From: Alphaproteobacteria bacterium
GTDB lineage: Bacteria > Pseudomonadota > Alphaproteobacteria > JAUXUR01
Reading direction: 5' to 3'
Assembly: GCA_030680745.1 (NCBI GenBank)
Contig: JAUXUR010000044.1
Location: forward strand, 42,638 to 106,637
DNA length: 64,000 bases
Shown here in pieces: positions 55,860 through 64,000 of the stretch. A program made the position numbers and the translations under genes. Below the pieces are notes generated by a model. It did no database searches. It worked only from the letters and a program-made list of their open reading frames with translations, and was not told where the DNA came from. Position 1 is the first letter of the stretch. The number at the start of each line of letters is the position of its first letter.

Positions 55860-58469
55860 ATGGATGAGCTTTTGGGCGAATTTCTCGCTGAAACCAATGA
55901 AAATCTTGCACTTTTAGATGGAGAGCTCGTCAAACTTGAAAAAAACCCTAATAATCATGATCTTCTTGCTCAAATTTTTAGGATTGTTCATACCATTAAA
56001 GGCACTTGTGGCTTTCTAAGTCTGGATCGCTTAGAAAAAGTAGCACATGCTGCAGAAAATGTTCTGGGCAAATTACGTGACAAAGAATTAACAGCAACAC
56101 CTGACATTGTTACCGTTATTTTACAAGCACTCGACAAGATCAAAGATATCATTTCAATCCTTGAAGAAACAGAAAAAGAGCCTGATGGCAATGATGGTCA
56201 ACTTGTTGAAAAGCTTAATGAAATCTCTGAAGATTCAAAACAAATACAACACACAAAATTAACACAAGAAGAAATAAATGCATCTATTGATGATTTATTT
56301 TCAAAAAAAACACAATCTATTATCGCCACAAATCAAACAAATACTGAGCCTCAGCATCTTACTGAACAAATAGAAAAAAACGATGAATCTAACGCCGCAC
56401 AACTTATTGAAAAAATATTCCCAAAAGATTCAGTTATTGCTGGCCAAAGCATACGTGTAAATATTGACTTGCTTGAAAAATTAATGAATCTTGTCAGCGA
56501 ACTCGTCCTCACACGCAATCAATTACTCCAAATTTCAAGACGCCAAAGCACATCTGAATTTTCAGCGCCCTTGCAACATTTGTCACATATCACCTCTGAA
56601 CTCCAAGAAGGTGTTATGAAAACACGTATGCAGCCCATCTCCAATGCCTGGGCCAAATTACCACGCATGGTGAGAGACCTTTCTCTTGAGCTTGGAAAAT
56701 CCATTGATTTACAATTGATTGGATCTGAAACTGAGTTAGATCGTCAGGTTCTAGAACTCATCAAAGACCCCCTCACCCATATGATACGAAATGCAGCAGA
56801 TCATGGCATTGAAACCATTCAAGAAAGACGCCATAAAGGCAAAAAAGATACAGGAAATATTATCCTTGAAGCTTTTCACGAAGGTGGTCATATCATTATT
56901 AAAATTCAAGATGACGGCAAAGGTATTGATAGTGAAAAAATAAAAAACAAAATTATCGAGAAAAATCTTGCAACATCTTCTGAACTTCAACATATGAGCG
57001 AACAACAGCTCCATCAATTTATTTTCAAACCAGGTTTTTCGACTGCCGCAAAAGTAACCTCTGTTTCGGGTAGAGGCGTTGGCATGGATGTTGTCCGTAC
57101 AAATATTGAAAAAATTGGTGGCACCATTGAATTTAGCTCTAATCTAGACAAAGGATCGATTTTTATTATTAAAATTCCTTTAACTCTTGCTATTGTCTCA
57201 GCTTTAATTATTGCTTCAGGAAATGAAAGATTCGCCATTCCCCAACTTAACGTCTTAGAGCTTGTCAAAGCGTCAAAACAAAGTAACTATCAAATTGAAA
57301 CGATCAATGATGCACCCATTTTAAGATTACGTAACAATCTACTTCCATTGATTTCACTTAAACAACTTCTTAAATTAGAAAATGAACCTAAAGAAACATC
57401 AAATGAAGGCTTCATTATTGTAACGCAAGTAGGTGCACATATTTTTGGTATTATTGTTGACAAAATTTATGATACCGAAGAAATAGTTGTGAAACCTGTA
57501 TCACCTCTTTTGCAAAATTTAACTATATTTTCAGGCAATACGATTTTAGGTGATGGTAGTGTTATCTTAATTCTTGATCCTAATGGTTTAGCAATTGCAT
57601 CAGGCGTCACTGCGACACGAAAAGATCCAAATCTGGATAATAATGATCCAAAAATATCTCAAGACCAACAACATATTGATTTTATTGTATTTAAGGCAGG
57701 TTCCAACGATCTTAAAGCTATTCCCCTTTCTCTTGTCTCGCGACTAGAAGAAATCGACGTTACCACCATTGAGCATAGCGCGAATGAAAAACCTCTTATT
57801 CAGTATCGTGGCAAGCTCATGCCCCTTATTAAAGTTAACAATCAAACACAATTAAAAAAAGAGGGTACACAGCCCATTCTTGTTTTTTCAGACAATGACC
57901 GTCAAATAGGTTTAATTGTTGATGACATCATCGATATAATAAAAGACAAAATGTCTATTGAAATTAAAAAAACTGAAGATGGCATTATTGGAAGTGCAAT
58001 CATCAATGGCAAAGCAACAGATGTCATTGACATTGGATTTTATTTAACGAAAATATTCAACAATGGCTTTTCTTCAAAAAATACAATTCAAAATACAAAT
58101 CACCCTAAAACAAAAAACATACTTCTTGTTGATGACAGTCAGTTTTTTAGAAATCAATTAACGCCCTTTTTGGTTGGCGCAGGATATAACGTTACAACAA
58201 CAAAATCGGCAGAAGATGCTTTAGATTTTCACGAAAAAGGTGATAATTTTGATATTATTATTACTGATATCGAAATGCCCGGGATATCAGGCTTTGAATT
58301 CGCAGATATTATTCGACATTCTGAAAAATGGCACAATACACCAATTATCGCTTTATCTGCATACACAAATGACGAGAATCTAGAACGTAGCAAATCACTT
58401 GGTATCCAAAATTATATTTCCAAACTTGACCGTGATGCACTTATCGAAACTTTAACCCAATTATCTTAA
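55860..58469 (+). CDS. cheA: Chemotaxis histidine kinase CheA with C-terminal receiver domain
   Basis: An 869-residue hybrid kinase. Start at the ATG 55860 (MDELLGEFLAETNENL), with GGGG nine bases before; an ATG at 55851 has no space for it. Domains: Hpt with phospho-His in RIVHTIKGTCGFL (about residue 45), a linker (110-200), dimerisation helices from about 205 (IDLLEKLMNLVSELVLTRNQ), HATPase (LIKDPLTHMIRNAADHGIE, DDGKGID, GRGVGMDVVR), two CheW-like domains (about 445-580 and 600-730), and a receiver (ILLVDDSQFFR ... IITDIEMPG, about 750-869). It phosphorylates CheY and CheB. First gene of a five-gene che operon; the receiver may act as a phosphate sink. Confidence 0.96.
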   Translation: MDELLGEFLAETNENLALLDGELVKLEKNPNNHDLLAQIFRIVHTIKGTCGFLSLDRLEKVAHAAENVLGKLRDKELTATPDIVTVILQALDKIKDIISILEETEKEPDGNDGQLVEKLNEISEDSKQIQHTKLTQEEINASIDDLFSKKTQSIIATNQTNTEPQHLTEQIEKNDESNAAQLIEKIFPKDSVIAGQSIRVNIDLLEKLMNLVSELVLTRNQLLQISRRQSTSEFSAPLQHLSHITSELQEGVMKTRMQPISNAWAKLPRMVRDLSLELGKSIDLQLIGSETELDRQVLELIKDPLTHMIRNAADHGIETIQERRHKGKKDTGNIILEAFHEGGHIIIKIQDDGKGIDSEKIKNKIIEKNLATSSELQHMSEQQLHQFIFKPGFSTAAKVTSVSGRGVGMDVVRTNIEKIGGTIEFSSNLDKGSIFIIKIPLTLAIVSALIIASGNERFAIPQLNVLELVKASKQSNYQIETINDAPILRLRNNLLPLISLKQLLKLENEPKETSNEGFIIVTQVGAHIFGIIVDKIYDTEEIVVKPVSPLLQNLTIFSGNTILGDGSVILILDPNGLAIASGVTATRKDPNLDNNDPKISQDQQHIDFIVFKAGSNDLKAIPLSLVSRLEEIDVTTIEHSANEKPLIQYRGKLMPLIKVNNQTQLKKEGTQPILVFSDNDRQIGLIVDDIIDIIKDKMSIEIKKTEDGIIGSAIINGKATDVIDIGFYLTKIFNNGFSSKNTIQNTNHPKTKNILLVDDSQFFRNQLTPFLVGAGYNVTTTKSAEDALDFHEKGDNFDIIITDIEMPGISGFEFADIIRHSEKWHNTPIIALSAYTNDENLERSKSLGIQNYISKLDRDALIETLTQLS

Positions 58470-58490
58470 AGTTAGTTTGAAGGACAGAAG

Positions 58491-59000
58491 ATGAATTCAA
58501 TAACATCATTAGAAAATAACCTACAACCAACAGAATCAAATAATCTTCAACGTAACGATCACATACAATATGTTACCTTTGCTGTTCAAGATCAGCTTTT
58601 TGGTATTCCTGCTCTTTTAATCGAAGAAATTGTCAGCATGTTACCCCTTACAAAAATTCCATTGGCCCCTAAAGAAATAGCAGGCACATTAAACCTTAGA
58701 GGACGAATTGTAACAGCACTCAATATTCGCACTCTTTTAGAACTCCCTGATCGAACAGAAAATGAAAAGTTTATGAATATTGTTGTTTCAAACAAAAATG
58801 ATTTATATAGCCTTATTGTTGATAAAGTCGATGAAGTTATGGTTCTTTCTCAATCATCTATTTCTTCAAATCCGTCCTCGATGTCGGAAACATGGCAACA
58901 TTATTCTGACGGCGTTTATCAAATAAAAGATAAGCTTCTTATCATTCTAAAACCAGACGCCCTCCTCAAAACGAAACAAAAAGTTAACAATAAGGGATAA
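58491..59000 (+). CDS. cheW: Chemotaxis coupling protein CheW
   Basis: A 169-residue single CheW domain (residues about 27-160) that links CheA to receptors: VTFAVQDQLFGIPALLIEEI, LPLTKIPLAPKEIAGTLNLRGRIVTALNIRTLL and VVSNKNDLYSLIVDKVDEV are family-typical. A 25-residue polar N-terminal extension is unusual. GAAGGA precedes the ATG; 21 bases after cheA and 4 before cheY. Confidence 0.95.
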   Translation: MNSITSLENNLQPTESNNLQRNDHIQYVTFAVQDQLFGIPALLIEEIVSMLPLTKIPLAPKEIAGTLNLRGRIVTALNIRTLLELPDRTENEKFMNIVVSNKNDLYSLIVDKVDEVMVLSQSSISSNPSSMSETWQHYSDGVYQIKDKLLIILKPDALLKTKQKVNNKG

Positions 59001-59004
59001 AAAA

Positions 59005-59376
59005 ATGAAAAACTGTTTGATCGTAGATGATTCACGCGTTGTAAGAAGTGTCGCAAAAAAAATAATTCAAGATCTAGGCTTTCAAACAAATGAAGCTGAA
59101 AATGGCCTTACTGCCTTCACCTATTGTCAAACATCGATGCCAGATGTCATCCTTCTAGATTGGAATATGCCAGAACAATCAGGCATTGATTTTTTACGCG
59201 ATCTACGCAAAAGCCCAGGTGGCGATAAACCTATCGTTATCTTCTGCACCACTGAAAACGACTTGAATTTTATTGTTGAAGCCCTTGAATCTGGCGCCAA
59301 TGAATATATTATGAAACCCTTCGACTTGGAAATTGTTAAAACAAAATTTAAACAAGTTGGATTACTACCATCATGA
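59005..59376 (+). CDS. cheY: Chemotaxis response regulator CheY
   Basis: A 123-residue stand-alone receiver: acidic pair in IVDDSRVVR (residues 6-14), phospho-acceptor Asp in VILLDWNMPEQSG (about residue 52), conserved Thr in IFCTTEND and Lys in YIMKPFD (about 104). The phosphorylated form normally binds the flagellar switch. No flagellar gene is in the window. The stop codon overlaps the cheB start (ATGA). Confidence 0.94.
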   Translation: MKNCLIVDDSRVVRSVAKKIIQDLGFQTNEAENGLTAFTYCQTSMPDVILLDWNMPEQSGIDFLRDLRKSPGGDKPIVIFCTTENDLNFIVEALESGANEYIMKPFDLEIVKTKFKQVGLLPS

Positions 59377-60521
59377 GCCTTGTTACAAAAAACAATCCGA
59401 TACGCGTCATGCTTGTGGATGATTCTGCTGTCATCAGAGGCATTTTTAACCGTGTAATTTCGAGCGATCCTCTATTATCGATTGTAGCGTCAGCTTCAGA
59501 TGGTCAAATGGCAATTAATAATCTTAAGCGTAACGATATTGAAGTCATTGTTCTTGATATTGAAATGCCTGTTATGGATGGCCTTACGGCACTGCCTATC
59601 ATTATGATGGAAAACCCCGACATACAAGTCATTATTGCGTCAACCCTTACCAAACGAAATGCCGAAATAAGCATTCGCGCGCTTACCAGTGGCGCCAAAG
59701 ACTATATCCCAAAACCAGAAAGCACCAAAGAACTTTACGATAATAGTTTTCAATATGAACTTATTAATAAAATTAAAGCATTAGGTGAATATCGCCGCAA
59801 AAAATTAATCCAAAAAAATGAAAATAGTTTTTCCCTCAGCGCCCGCACGAACTCAAAAGATTCCCTTTTTAACGACACCAAATCAACTATATCACACTCC
59901 AAAAAAACAACTTTTCACCTTCGCAAAGCTTCTATTTCTATGCCAGATATCATTGCAATTGGCAGTTCAACGGGTGGCCCACAAGCACTTAGTAATTTGT
60001 TAAAATCCCTCTCCAAAGAAATAACTTTACCTATTTTTATTACACAACATATGCCGCCCACTTTTACAACCATTCTTGCAGAACATTTAGCAAAAAATAC
60101 AAATATTGCTTGTAAAGAAGCCCAAGATGGTGATCTCGTCGAAAAACAGAAAGCATATATAGCCCCTGGTGGCAAACATATGATTGTAGAAATCTTAAAC
60201 AATCAAAAACGCATCAAAATTATCGATTCTCCACCTGAAAACTATTGCAAACCATCCGTAGACCCTATGTTACGCAGTCTATCACAACTTTATGGCCCGC
60301 GTGTTTTAACGATCATGCTTACAGGTATGGGAAGCGACGGCCTTAAAGGCTCTACGTTGGTTGTTGAAAACGGGGGCACTGTTCTTGCTCAAGACGAAGC
60401 CTCAAGCGTTGTATGGGGAATGCCTGGTGCTGTAACACATGCTGGTCTTTGTAGTGCCGTTATCCCCTTAACTGAAATACCCTTAAAAATTCACTCATTG
60501 TTATTTAGGTCAGTCGCATGA
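59373..60521 (+). CDS. cheB: Chemotaxis protein-glutamate methylesterase/deamidase CheB
   Basis: A 382-residue two-domain protein. The receiver (residues 1-130) has MLVDDSAVIRG and Asp in VLDIEMPVMDGL. The methylesterase domain (from about 190) has the Ser nucleophile in AIGSSTGGPQAL, His in ITQHMPPTFT and Asp in MLTGMGSDGLKG. It removes methyl groups from receptor glutamates when phosphorylated by CheA. Overlaps cheY and cheR by ATGA at both ends. Confidence 0.96.
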   Translation: MSLVTKNNPIRVMLVDDSAVIRGIFNRVISSDPLLSIVASASDGQMAINNLKRNDIEVIVLDIEMPVMDGLTALPIIMMENPDIQVIIASTLTKRNAEISIRALTSGAKDYIPKPESTKELYDNSFQYELINKIKALGEYRRKKLIQKNENSFSLSARTNSKDSLFNDTKSTISHSKKTTFHLRKASISMPDIIAIGSSTGGPQALSNLLKSLSKEITLPIFITQHMPPTFTTILAEHLAKNTNIACKEAQDGDLVEKQKAYIAPGGKHMIVEILNNQKRIKIIDSPPENYCKPSVDPMLRSLSQLYGPRVLTIMLTGMGSDGLKGSTLVVENGGTVLAQDEASSVVWGMPGAVTHAGLCSAVIPLTEIPLKIHSLLFRSVA

Positions 60522-61360
60522 AAGAACTAGAAATTCAATATTTGAACAAGTTAATACTTGAAACTTCAGGTGTTCTTTTAACAAAGGAAAAAGCCTATCT
60601 TTTAGAGGCAAGGCTTCAACCTGTTCTGCAAAAATACAACTTACATAATTTCACTGAACTTGTAAGCAGCCTTCAAAAAACAAAAGATACAAATTTAAAA
60701 CGAGATGTCGTTGAAGCATTAATGACCAATGAAACCCTTTTTTTTCGAGACCTCAATCCTTTTGAACAATTCACGAACATTTTACTGCCATATCTTCTTA
60801 TAGCACGTGAAAGTACAAAGCATATTCGCATTTGGTCAGCAGGCTGTTCGACAGGGCAAGAACCTTACTCTCTAAGTATGGCTATTTTAGAACAACAACA
60901 GAAATACCCTGATTGGAAGTTTGAGATTTTCGCGACCGATATATCAACAAGCGCCATTGAAAAAGCGATTGCAGGAAGCTATTCACAATTTGAAGTTCAA
61001 CGAGGCCTCCCCATAAACCACCTTATTAAATATATGCAAAAAGAAGATCAAAAATGGATTGTCAAAGACAATGTTAAAAATTTAGTTAAGTTTCAATATT
61101 TTAATCTTCTTGAAAATCCGATACTTTTAGGAAAATTTGATATCATATTTTGCCGAAATGTCCTTATTTACTTCGATATCGACATTAAGCAAAAAATTCT
61201 TTCTTATTTCTCACAAACATTAAAACCTGATGGGTTTTTAATTTTAGGTGGATCTGAATCTACTTTCGGCATTTCAGATTATTATGCACCTAAAGAAAAC
61301 GCCAAAAGTATCTATATATTAAAGCAACATGAAAACCAAAAAAAACTGGCATCATCTTAG
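60518..61360 (+). CDS. cheR: Chemotaxis protein-glutamate O-methyltransferase CheR
   Basis: A 280-residue SAM-dependent enzyme methylating receptor glutamates. The N-terminal helical domain is followed by TNETLFFRDLNPFEQF (about residues 68-83), the SAM motif IRIWSAGCSTGQEPYSLSM (about 107-125), FEIFATDIST and DIIFCRNVLIYFD (about 206-218). The last gene of cheAWYBR. No receptor (MCP) or cheD accompanies the operon here. Confidence 0.96.
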   Translation: MKELEIQYLNKLILETSGVLLTKEKAYLLEARLQPVLQKYNLHNFTELVSSLQKTKDTNLKRDVVEALMTNETLFFRDLNPFEQFTNILLPYLLIARESTKHIRIWSAGCSTGQEPYSLSMAILEQQQKYPDWKFEIFATDISTSAIEKAIAGSYSQFEVQRGLPINHLIKYMQKEDQKWIVKDNVKNLVKFQYFNLLENPILLGKFDIIFCRNVLIYFDIDIKQKILSYFSQTLKPDGFLILGGSESTFGISDYYAPKENAKSIYILKQHENQKKLASS

Positions 61361-61489
61361 GAGCTACTGATATTTCATGGCTAAGCTTAACGCTTATTTC
61401 CTGGAATTTATTCTAGAAATCCAAGAGATTCTTGAATTGATATAAAGAAGTATAAACAAAACAATATAATGATAATACAAACTCAAAGT

Positions 61490-62023
61490 TCATAATTTCC
61501 GTTCAAAAGCTTTGAAAATTGTAATTTCTTTAACAGTTTTTGCCCCATACAATTTTTCAGTAATATTTTTAATAACCTTTTTGATCCCTTTATCCTGTAT
61601 ATCCTTAGTATTATTAGATACATATTCTGTTAATTTGGTTGTAAGTACAGATCGTAATTTTGGCATAGAGGCAGAAGCCTTATATGCAGTTTCTCTTTCA
61701 TTAAATTCAATATAAAAAAATAGTGAAATTATACCAATTACCTTATCATTTGCTCCAAAGCGAGAAATATTAAACTCTTGAATACGAATCCGATTCGGAT
61801 TCAACATGGTTTCCTGTGCTTCTTCCTTACTCGGCTTTTTTTCTTTTTCAGCTGGCTTTTTTTCACCATGCTCACCAGCAGGTGCATCTTCTTTAGCAGG
61901 ATCCTTACCATGCTCCTCAGTGGCTGAATCAGATTCTTTTTTTGCTTCTTGCTCAGACGCTAAAAGTGTCCAGGGCAATAAAAAAAATGCAACTAGTGCA
62001 AAACGTTTCAAAAAAAAATGCAT
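61490..62023 (-). CDS. Secreted or membrane-anchored protein with FliL-like C-terminus
   Basis: A 177-residue protein with an N-terminal hydrophobic signal or anchor (ALVAFFLLPWTLLAS). Residues 23-70 are a low-complexity Glu/Lys/Ala/Pro linker. The C-terminal 100 residues (NRIRIQEFNISRFG..., ASMPKLRSVLTTKLTEYV..., KLYGAKTVKEITIFKAF) follow the layout of the FliL/stomatin-like periplasmic domain, where a MP.LR..L helix is followed by a terminal strand. The match is by pattern only. Location after the che operon, though convergent, would suit a flagellum-associated protein. It has no ring of other flagellar genes. Confidence 0.5.
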   Translation of the reverse strand: MHFFLKRFALVAFFLLPWTLLASEQEAKKESDSATEEHGKDPAKEDAPAGEHGEKKPAEKEKKPSKEEAQETMLNPNRIRIQEFNISRFGANDKVIGIISLFFYIEFNERETAYKASASMPKLRSVLTTKLTEYVSNNTKDIQDKGIKKVIKNITEKLYGAKTVKEITIFKAFERKL

Positions 62024-62152
62024 TATTCCACCCTAATAAAATGAACACGTTATATTCGTGTGCTGATCCCTTTATACTAACGTGAATGCGGAAATCAAAA
62101 AACAATTGAATTAAGCGCAATCAATTGAGTTAAAAAGAAAAATAAAGAGCTT

Positions 62153-62291
62153 CGTCGTTGCGAACCCCCGCCCTCTTTTTTTGGTGGGGGTGTGGCAATC
62201 CAGTCTTAACATCGATATGTATTCCCTTAGAAAGTCTATTTCTGGATTGCCGCGCGGCCCCTTTTAAAATTTGGGCCGCTCGCAACGACGG
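62153..62291. repeat. 139-bp palindromic repeat with CGTCGTTGCGA ends
   Basis: The outer arms CGTCGTTGCGA and TCGCAACGACG are perfect complements, and inside, GGCAATCCAG (62194-62203) faces CTGGATTGCC (62242-62251). The motif resembles the CGTCATTGCGAG...GCAATCCAG repeats spread in the genomes of several intracellular bacteria. Confidence 0.75.
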
Positions 62292-62478
62292 AAACCCTAG
62301 GTTTCCTATAAAGTTAATTTCCTAGTTCACGTTACAATTTAAAAAAGATCCTAACGAATATAACAAGCTATGCAAACCCGTTGCAAGTTTCAGTATAAAC
62401 TGCTACACGCTTGCATGACTTATAGGTCACATAAATGAATCTCAATACGCACAATTAAAAATTGTTCATCTTATTGAA

Positions 62479-63366
62479 TCACTTATTATTAATTTTTTCT
62501 TTTAGCTCATCGAGTTTTGATTGAAAACCTTGCTCAATTGATTGTAATTGTTGTTGATAATTATTAATCATCTCTTTTAATTGTCGATCTGTTTCATCCT
62601 GTATTAATTGCACAATTGGATCTTGATCTATAATTGATATTAGGGCAGGCGGCGCTGTAAAGAATATCTCATCATGTGAATCATCCATTAAAACTAGATT
62701 GAGCGGCACAAGCACAATATCATTTTTATACTCTTCTATTTCCTCTGATAGAAATTGTGAATTTGAAGAAGAATTATCAAGCAATTTCATATCTTTTTGA
62801 GCCTCTTCCTGTATTGCGACTGGCGTTGGATCATTAACATGTTTTTTAGGTTTAAATCTATCCAAAATATTGTGAATAAAATTCTCAGCAAATATCTCAA
62901 TTTGTATTTCTATATCACTAATTTTATCTAAAATACTTTTTTCTTTATGTTTATTACTTTTCTTGGCATCATGCTTATTATAAGAAATTTCCATCTCCTC
63001 AGCCGAAACAGGTTCTCTTTTTACTTTTACGATAATTTCTAGCGGTTTATACTCATTAAAAGTAAAAATTAATTTATAATGACGCTCTTCTTTATTATAT
63101 TTTCTACCTTTGTGTTGTGGCGCAAGCGACACATGAAAAGAAGCTTTCTTTTTTTTTATATTTTTAATTTTTTGACGATCTTCTTTCTTTAAACTTTTCT
63201 GAACAAGATCGTATCTATAATTGCCATATTTTGTCATGCCTGGGGCAATGATATCATCAATAGCTTCATGACCATTCCAAATTGGCCACTTATCAGCAAA
63301 AGCTTTCCCAAAAAAAAGAAACATAAACATAAAACTCATTAATAATACTTTGATTTTTCTTAGCAT
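62479..63366 (-). CDS. Secreted hypothetical protein with coiled-coil C-terminus (295 aa)
   Basis: The start at 63366 (MLRKIKVLLMSFMFMFLFFG, signal peptide ending AFA) follows GGAG; the in-frame ATG at 63381 includes that site. Residues 25-130 are very basic and beta-like. A Lys/Ser-rich segment follows, and the C-terminus (from about 250) is a coiled coil (QLKEMINNYQQQLQSIEQGF, ending KLDELKEKINNK). Its C-terminal arrangement resembles that of the next protein at 63664 (QFQQQLDAATQNLQAQIDAL...NK), so both may be members of one secreted family. Function unknown. Confidence 0.7.
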   Translation of the reverse strand: MLRKIKVLLMSFMFMFLFFGKAFADKWPIWNGHEAIDDIIAPGMTKYGNYRYDLVQKSLKKEDRQKIKNIKKKKASFHVSLAPQHKGRKYNKEERHYKLIFTFNEYKPLEIIVKVKREPVSAEEMEISYNKHDAKKSNKHKEKSILDKISDIEIQIEIFAENFIHNILDRFKPKKHVNDPTPVAIQEEAQKDMKLLDNSSSNSQFLSEEIEEYKNDIVLVPLNLVLMDDSHDEIFFTAPPALISIIDQDPIVQLIQDETDRQLKEMINNYQQQLQSIEQGFQSKLDELKEKINNK

Positions 63367-63401
63367 TTTATATCTCCTCATTATTTTAATTTCTTTTTTT
63401 T

Positions 63402-63566
63402 GTACCCAAATGATCTGGAAATACCGATTTTTGAGTCTGAGCTTTAAGGTGATTTTTGATGCAAAAAATTACAACAGGTAATTATTTTACCTTAAAAATT
63501 TTTGGTTCAAAAAGCGGCCAAAAATCATAGACTAAAAACGGTAGTTTTAGATTATATTGGATATAT
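63402..63566 (-). mobile_element. MITE-like element, copy 2 (165 bp)
   Basis: Inverted relative to copy 1 (18030-18193) and about 80% identical to it. The end TGTACCCAAATGATCTGGAA is well kept, while the other end (ATTATATTGGATATATTT) has decayed. It lies between the two secreted coiled-coil genes. Confidence 0.8.
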
Positions 63567-63593
63567 TTAACGATAGGCTATTTTTTCTGAATA

Positions 63594-63627
63594 AAAAAAA
63601 GCTAGGCTTTTACACCTAGCTTTTTCT
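63594..63627. terminator. Bidirectional terminator hairpin
   Basis: AAAAAGCTAGG / CCTAGCTTTTT around a CTTTTACA loop, with A-run before and T-run after. On the minus strand it ends the transcript of the repeat protein at 63664. Confidence 0.88.
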
Positions 63628-63663
63628 TCAAACGAACATAATTTTATATTTTGCCCATCAGTT

Positions 63664-64000
63664 TTATTTATTCAATTGTGCAACTAATGCATCAATTTGA
63701 GCTTGAAGGTTTTGTGTAGCTGCATCCAATTGTTGTTGGAATTGCACTTGCACAGGTTGCAACGCTAATTGAACTCCTTGTTGAATTTGAAATGCTAGAT
63801 CAACAACTGGTGCTTCATCAACGACTGGTGCAACAACTGGCGCTTCATCAACGACTGGTACAACTACTGGCGCTTCATCAACGACTGGTACAGCTACTGG
63901 CGCTTCATCAACGACTGGTGCAACTACTGGCGCTTCATCAACGACTGGTGCAACTACTGGCGCTTCATCAGCGACTGGTGCAACTACTGGCGATTCATCA
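63664..64000 (-). CDS. Secreted/surface-type protein with 10-residue tandem repeats, N-terminus outside window
   Basis: The frame is open to the right edge and the start is missing; 112 codons are visible. The N-terminal visible part is a run of about six repeats of VDEAPVVAPV (with A/V changes), giving an extended Pro/Val/Glu-rich stalk. It ends with a 50-residue Gln-rich helix (FQIQQGVQLALQPVQVQFQQ ... LQAQIDALVAQLNK). Stop TAA at 63664-63666. The stalk-like region suggests a protein that spans the periplasm or projects from the cell; export is not proven because the N-terminus is not visible. Confidence 0.75.
   Translation of the reverse strand, partial: DESPVVAPVADEAPVVAPVVDEAPVVAPVVDEAPVAVPVVDEAPVVVPVVDEAPVVAPVVDEAPVVDLAFQIQQGVQLALQPVQVQFQQQLDAATQNLQAQIDALVAQLNK
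63812..64000 (+). repeat. 30-bp tandem repeat (about 6.3 copies visible)
   Basis: Units of GCTTCATCAACGACTGGTGC plus AACTACTGGC repeat nearly perfectly to the window edge, in phase with the 10-residue protein repeat. The true copy number lies beyond the window. Prone to length variation. Confidence 0.92.

Noticed and set aside
63812..64000. Regularly spaced repeats that could suggest a CRISPR array
   Set aside because: Units are contiguous 30-mers without unique spacers and stay in frame with the protein; it is a coding tandem repeat.

Overview
The window is a 64 kb piece of an AT-rich chromosome with compact housekeeping operons, many secreted proteins of unknown function, several decaying genes and an unusual number of short palindromic repeats in the gaps. 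Gene orders prs-rplY-pth-ychF, rsmI-yraN-gshB-comM (with an LpoA-like lipoprotein divergent) and mreB-mreC, together with a multi-gene chemotaxis operon, point to an alphaproteobacterium. Low GC, dense signal-peptide hypotheticals, slippage-type frameshifts and interspersed repeats suggest a host-associated lineage of the Holosporales/Rickettsiales type; that placement is inference, since no rRNA or tRNA gene is present to test it.

Layout. 1-3.2 kb: end of a biotin-dependent acyl-CoA carboxylase alpha subunit, two DUF2059-like genes, and a second, vestigial copy of the carboxylase 3' end. 3.2-6.1 kb: a large secreted unknown. 6.1-9.0 kb: rpmB, the queuosine pair yhhQ-tgt, and a frameshifted repeat-protein pseudogene. 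9.4-16 kb: a second very large secreted unknown, a GT4 glycosyltransferase, an ABHD10-type hydrolase and a double DUF2059-like protein. 16-20 kb: murJ with a coupled secreted gene, a MITE-like element, and a Fic gene with two identical operator palindromes, the second covering its start codon. 20-29.8 kb (minus strand): katG, comEC, NhaD-type antiporter, mreC, mreB, a VOC protein and a YqaA-like membrane protein. 30-36 kb: secreted unknowns (repeat protein, coiled-coil protein, lipase-like protein with Cys at the nucleophile position) and a cyclase-family enzyme. 35.8-40 kb: pgsA-uvrC, a 550-bp gene-free region with three DnaA boxes, and a leucine-rich-repeat gene split by a one-base slip in a homopolymer. 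40.5-46.7 kb: KefB-type antiporter, prs, rplY, pth, ychF, apaG. 47-55.7 kb: secreted unknown, LpoA-like lipoprotein, rsmI-yraN-gshB-comM, Sel1-like protein, NYN nuclease, uracil-DNA glycosylase. 55.9-61.4 kb: cheA-cheW-cheY-cheB-cheR. 61.5-64 kb: secreted proteins, the last (cut by the window edge) with a 30-bp tandem repeat.

The most distinctive feature is a superfamily of about seven intergenic elements of 105-150 bp. All share a small core hairpin (TGTAY - short loop - RTACATGAG) but carry four different kinds of terminal inverted repeats. Two copies end exactly at the start codons of mreC and pth and so supply their 5' leaders; two others face each other around the pth-ychF junction. At least four further repeat families are present: a 164-bp MITE-like pair, a composite with TCAATCTAC-KGGACA ends, a GC-rich palindrome encoding WTPRDLPRG, and a GTCGTTGCGA palindrome.
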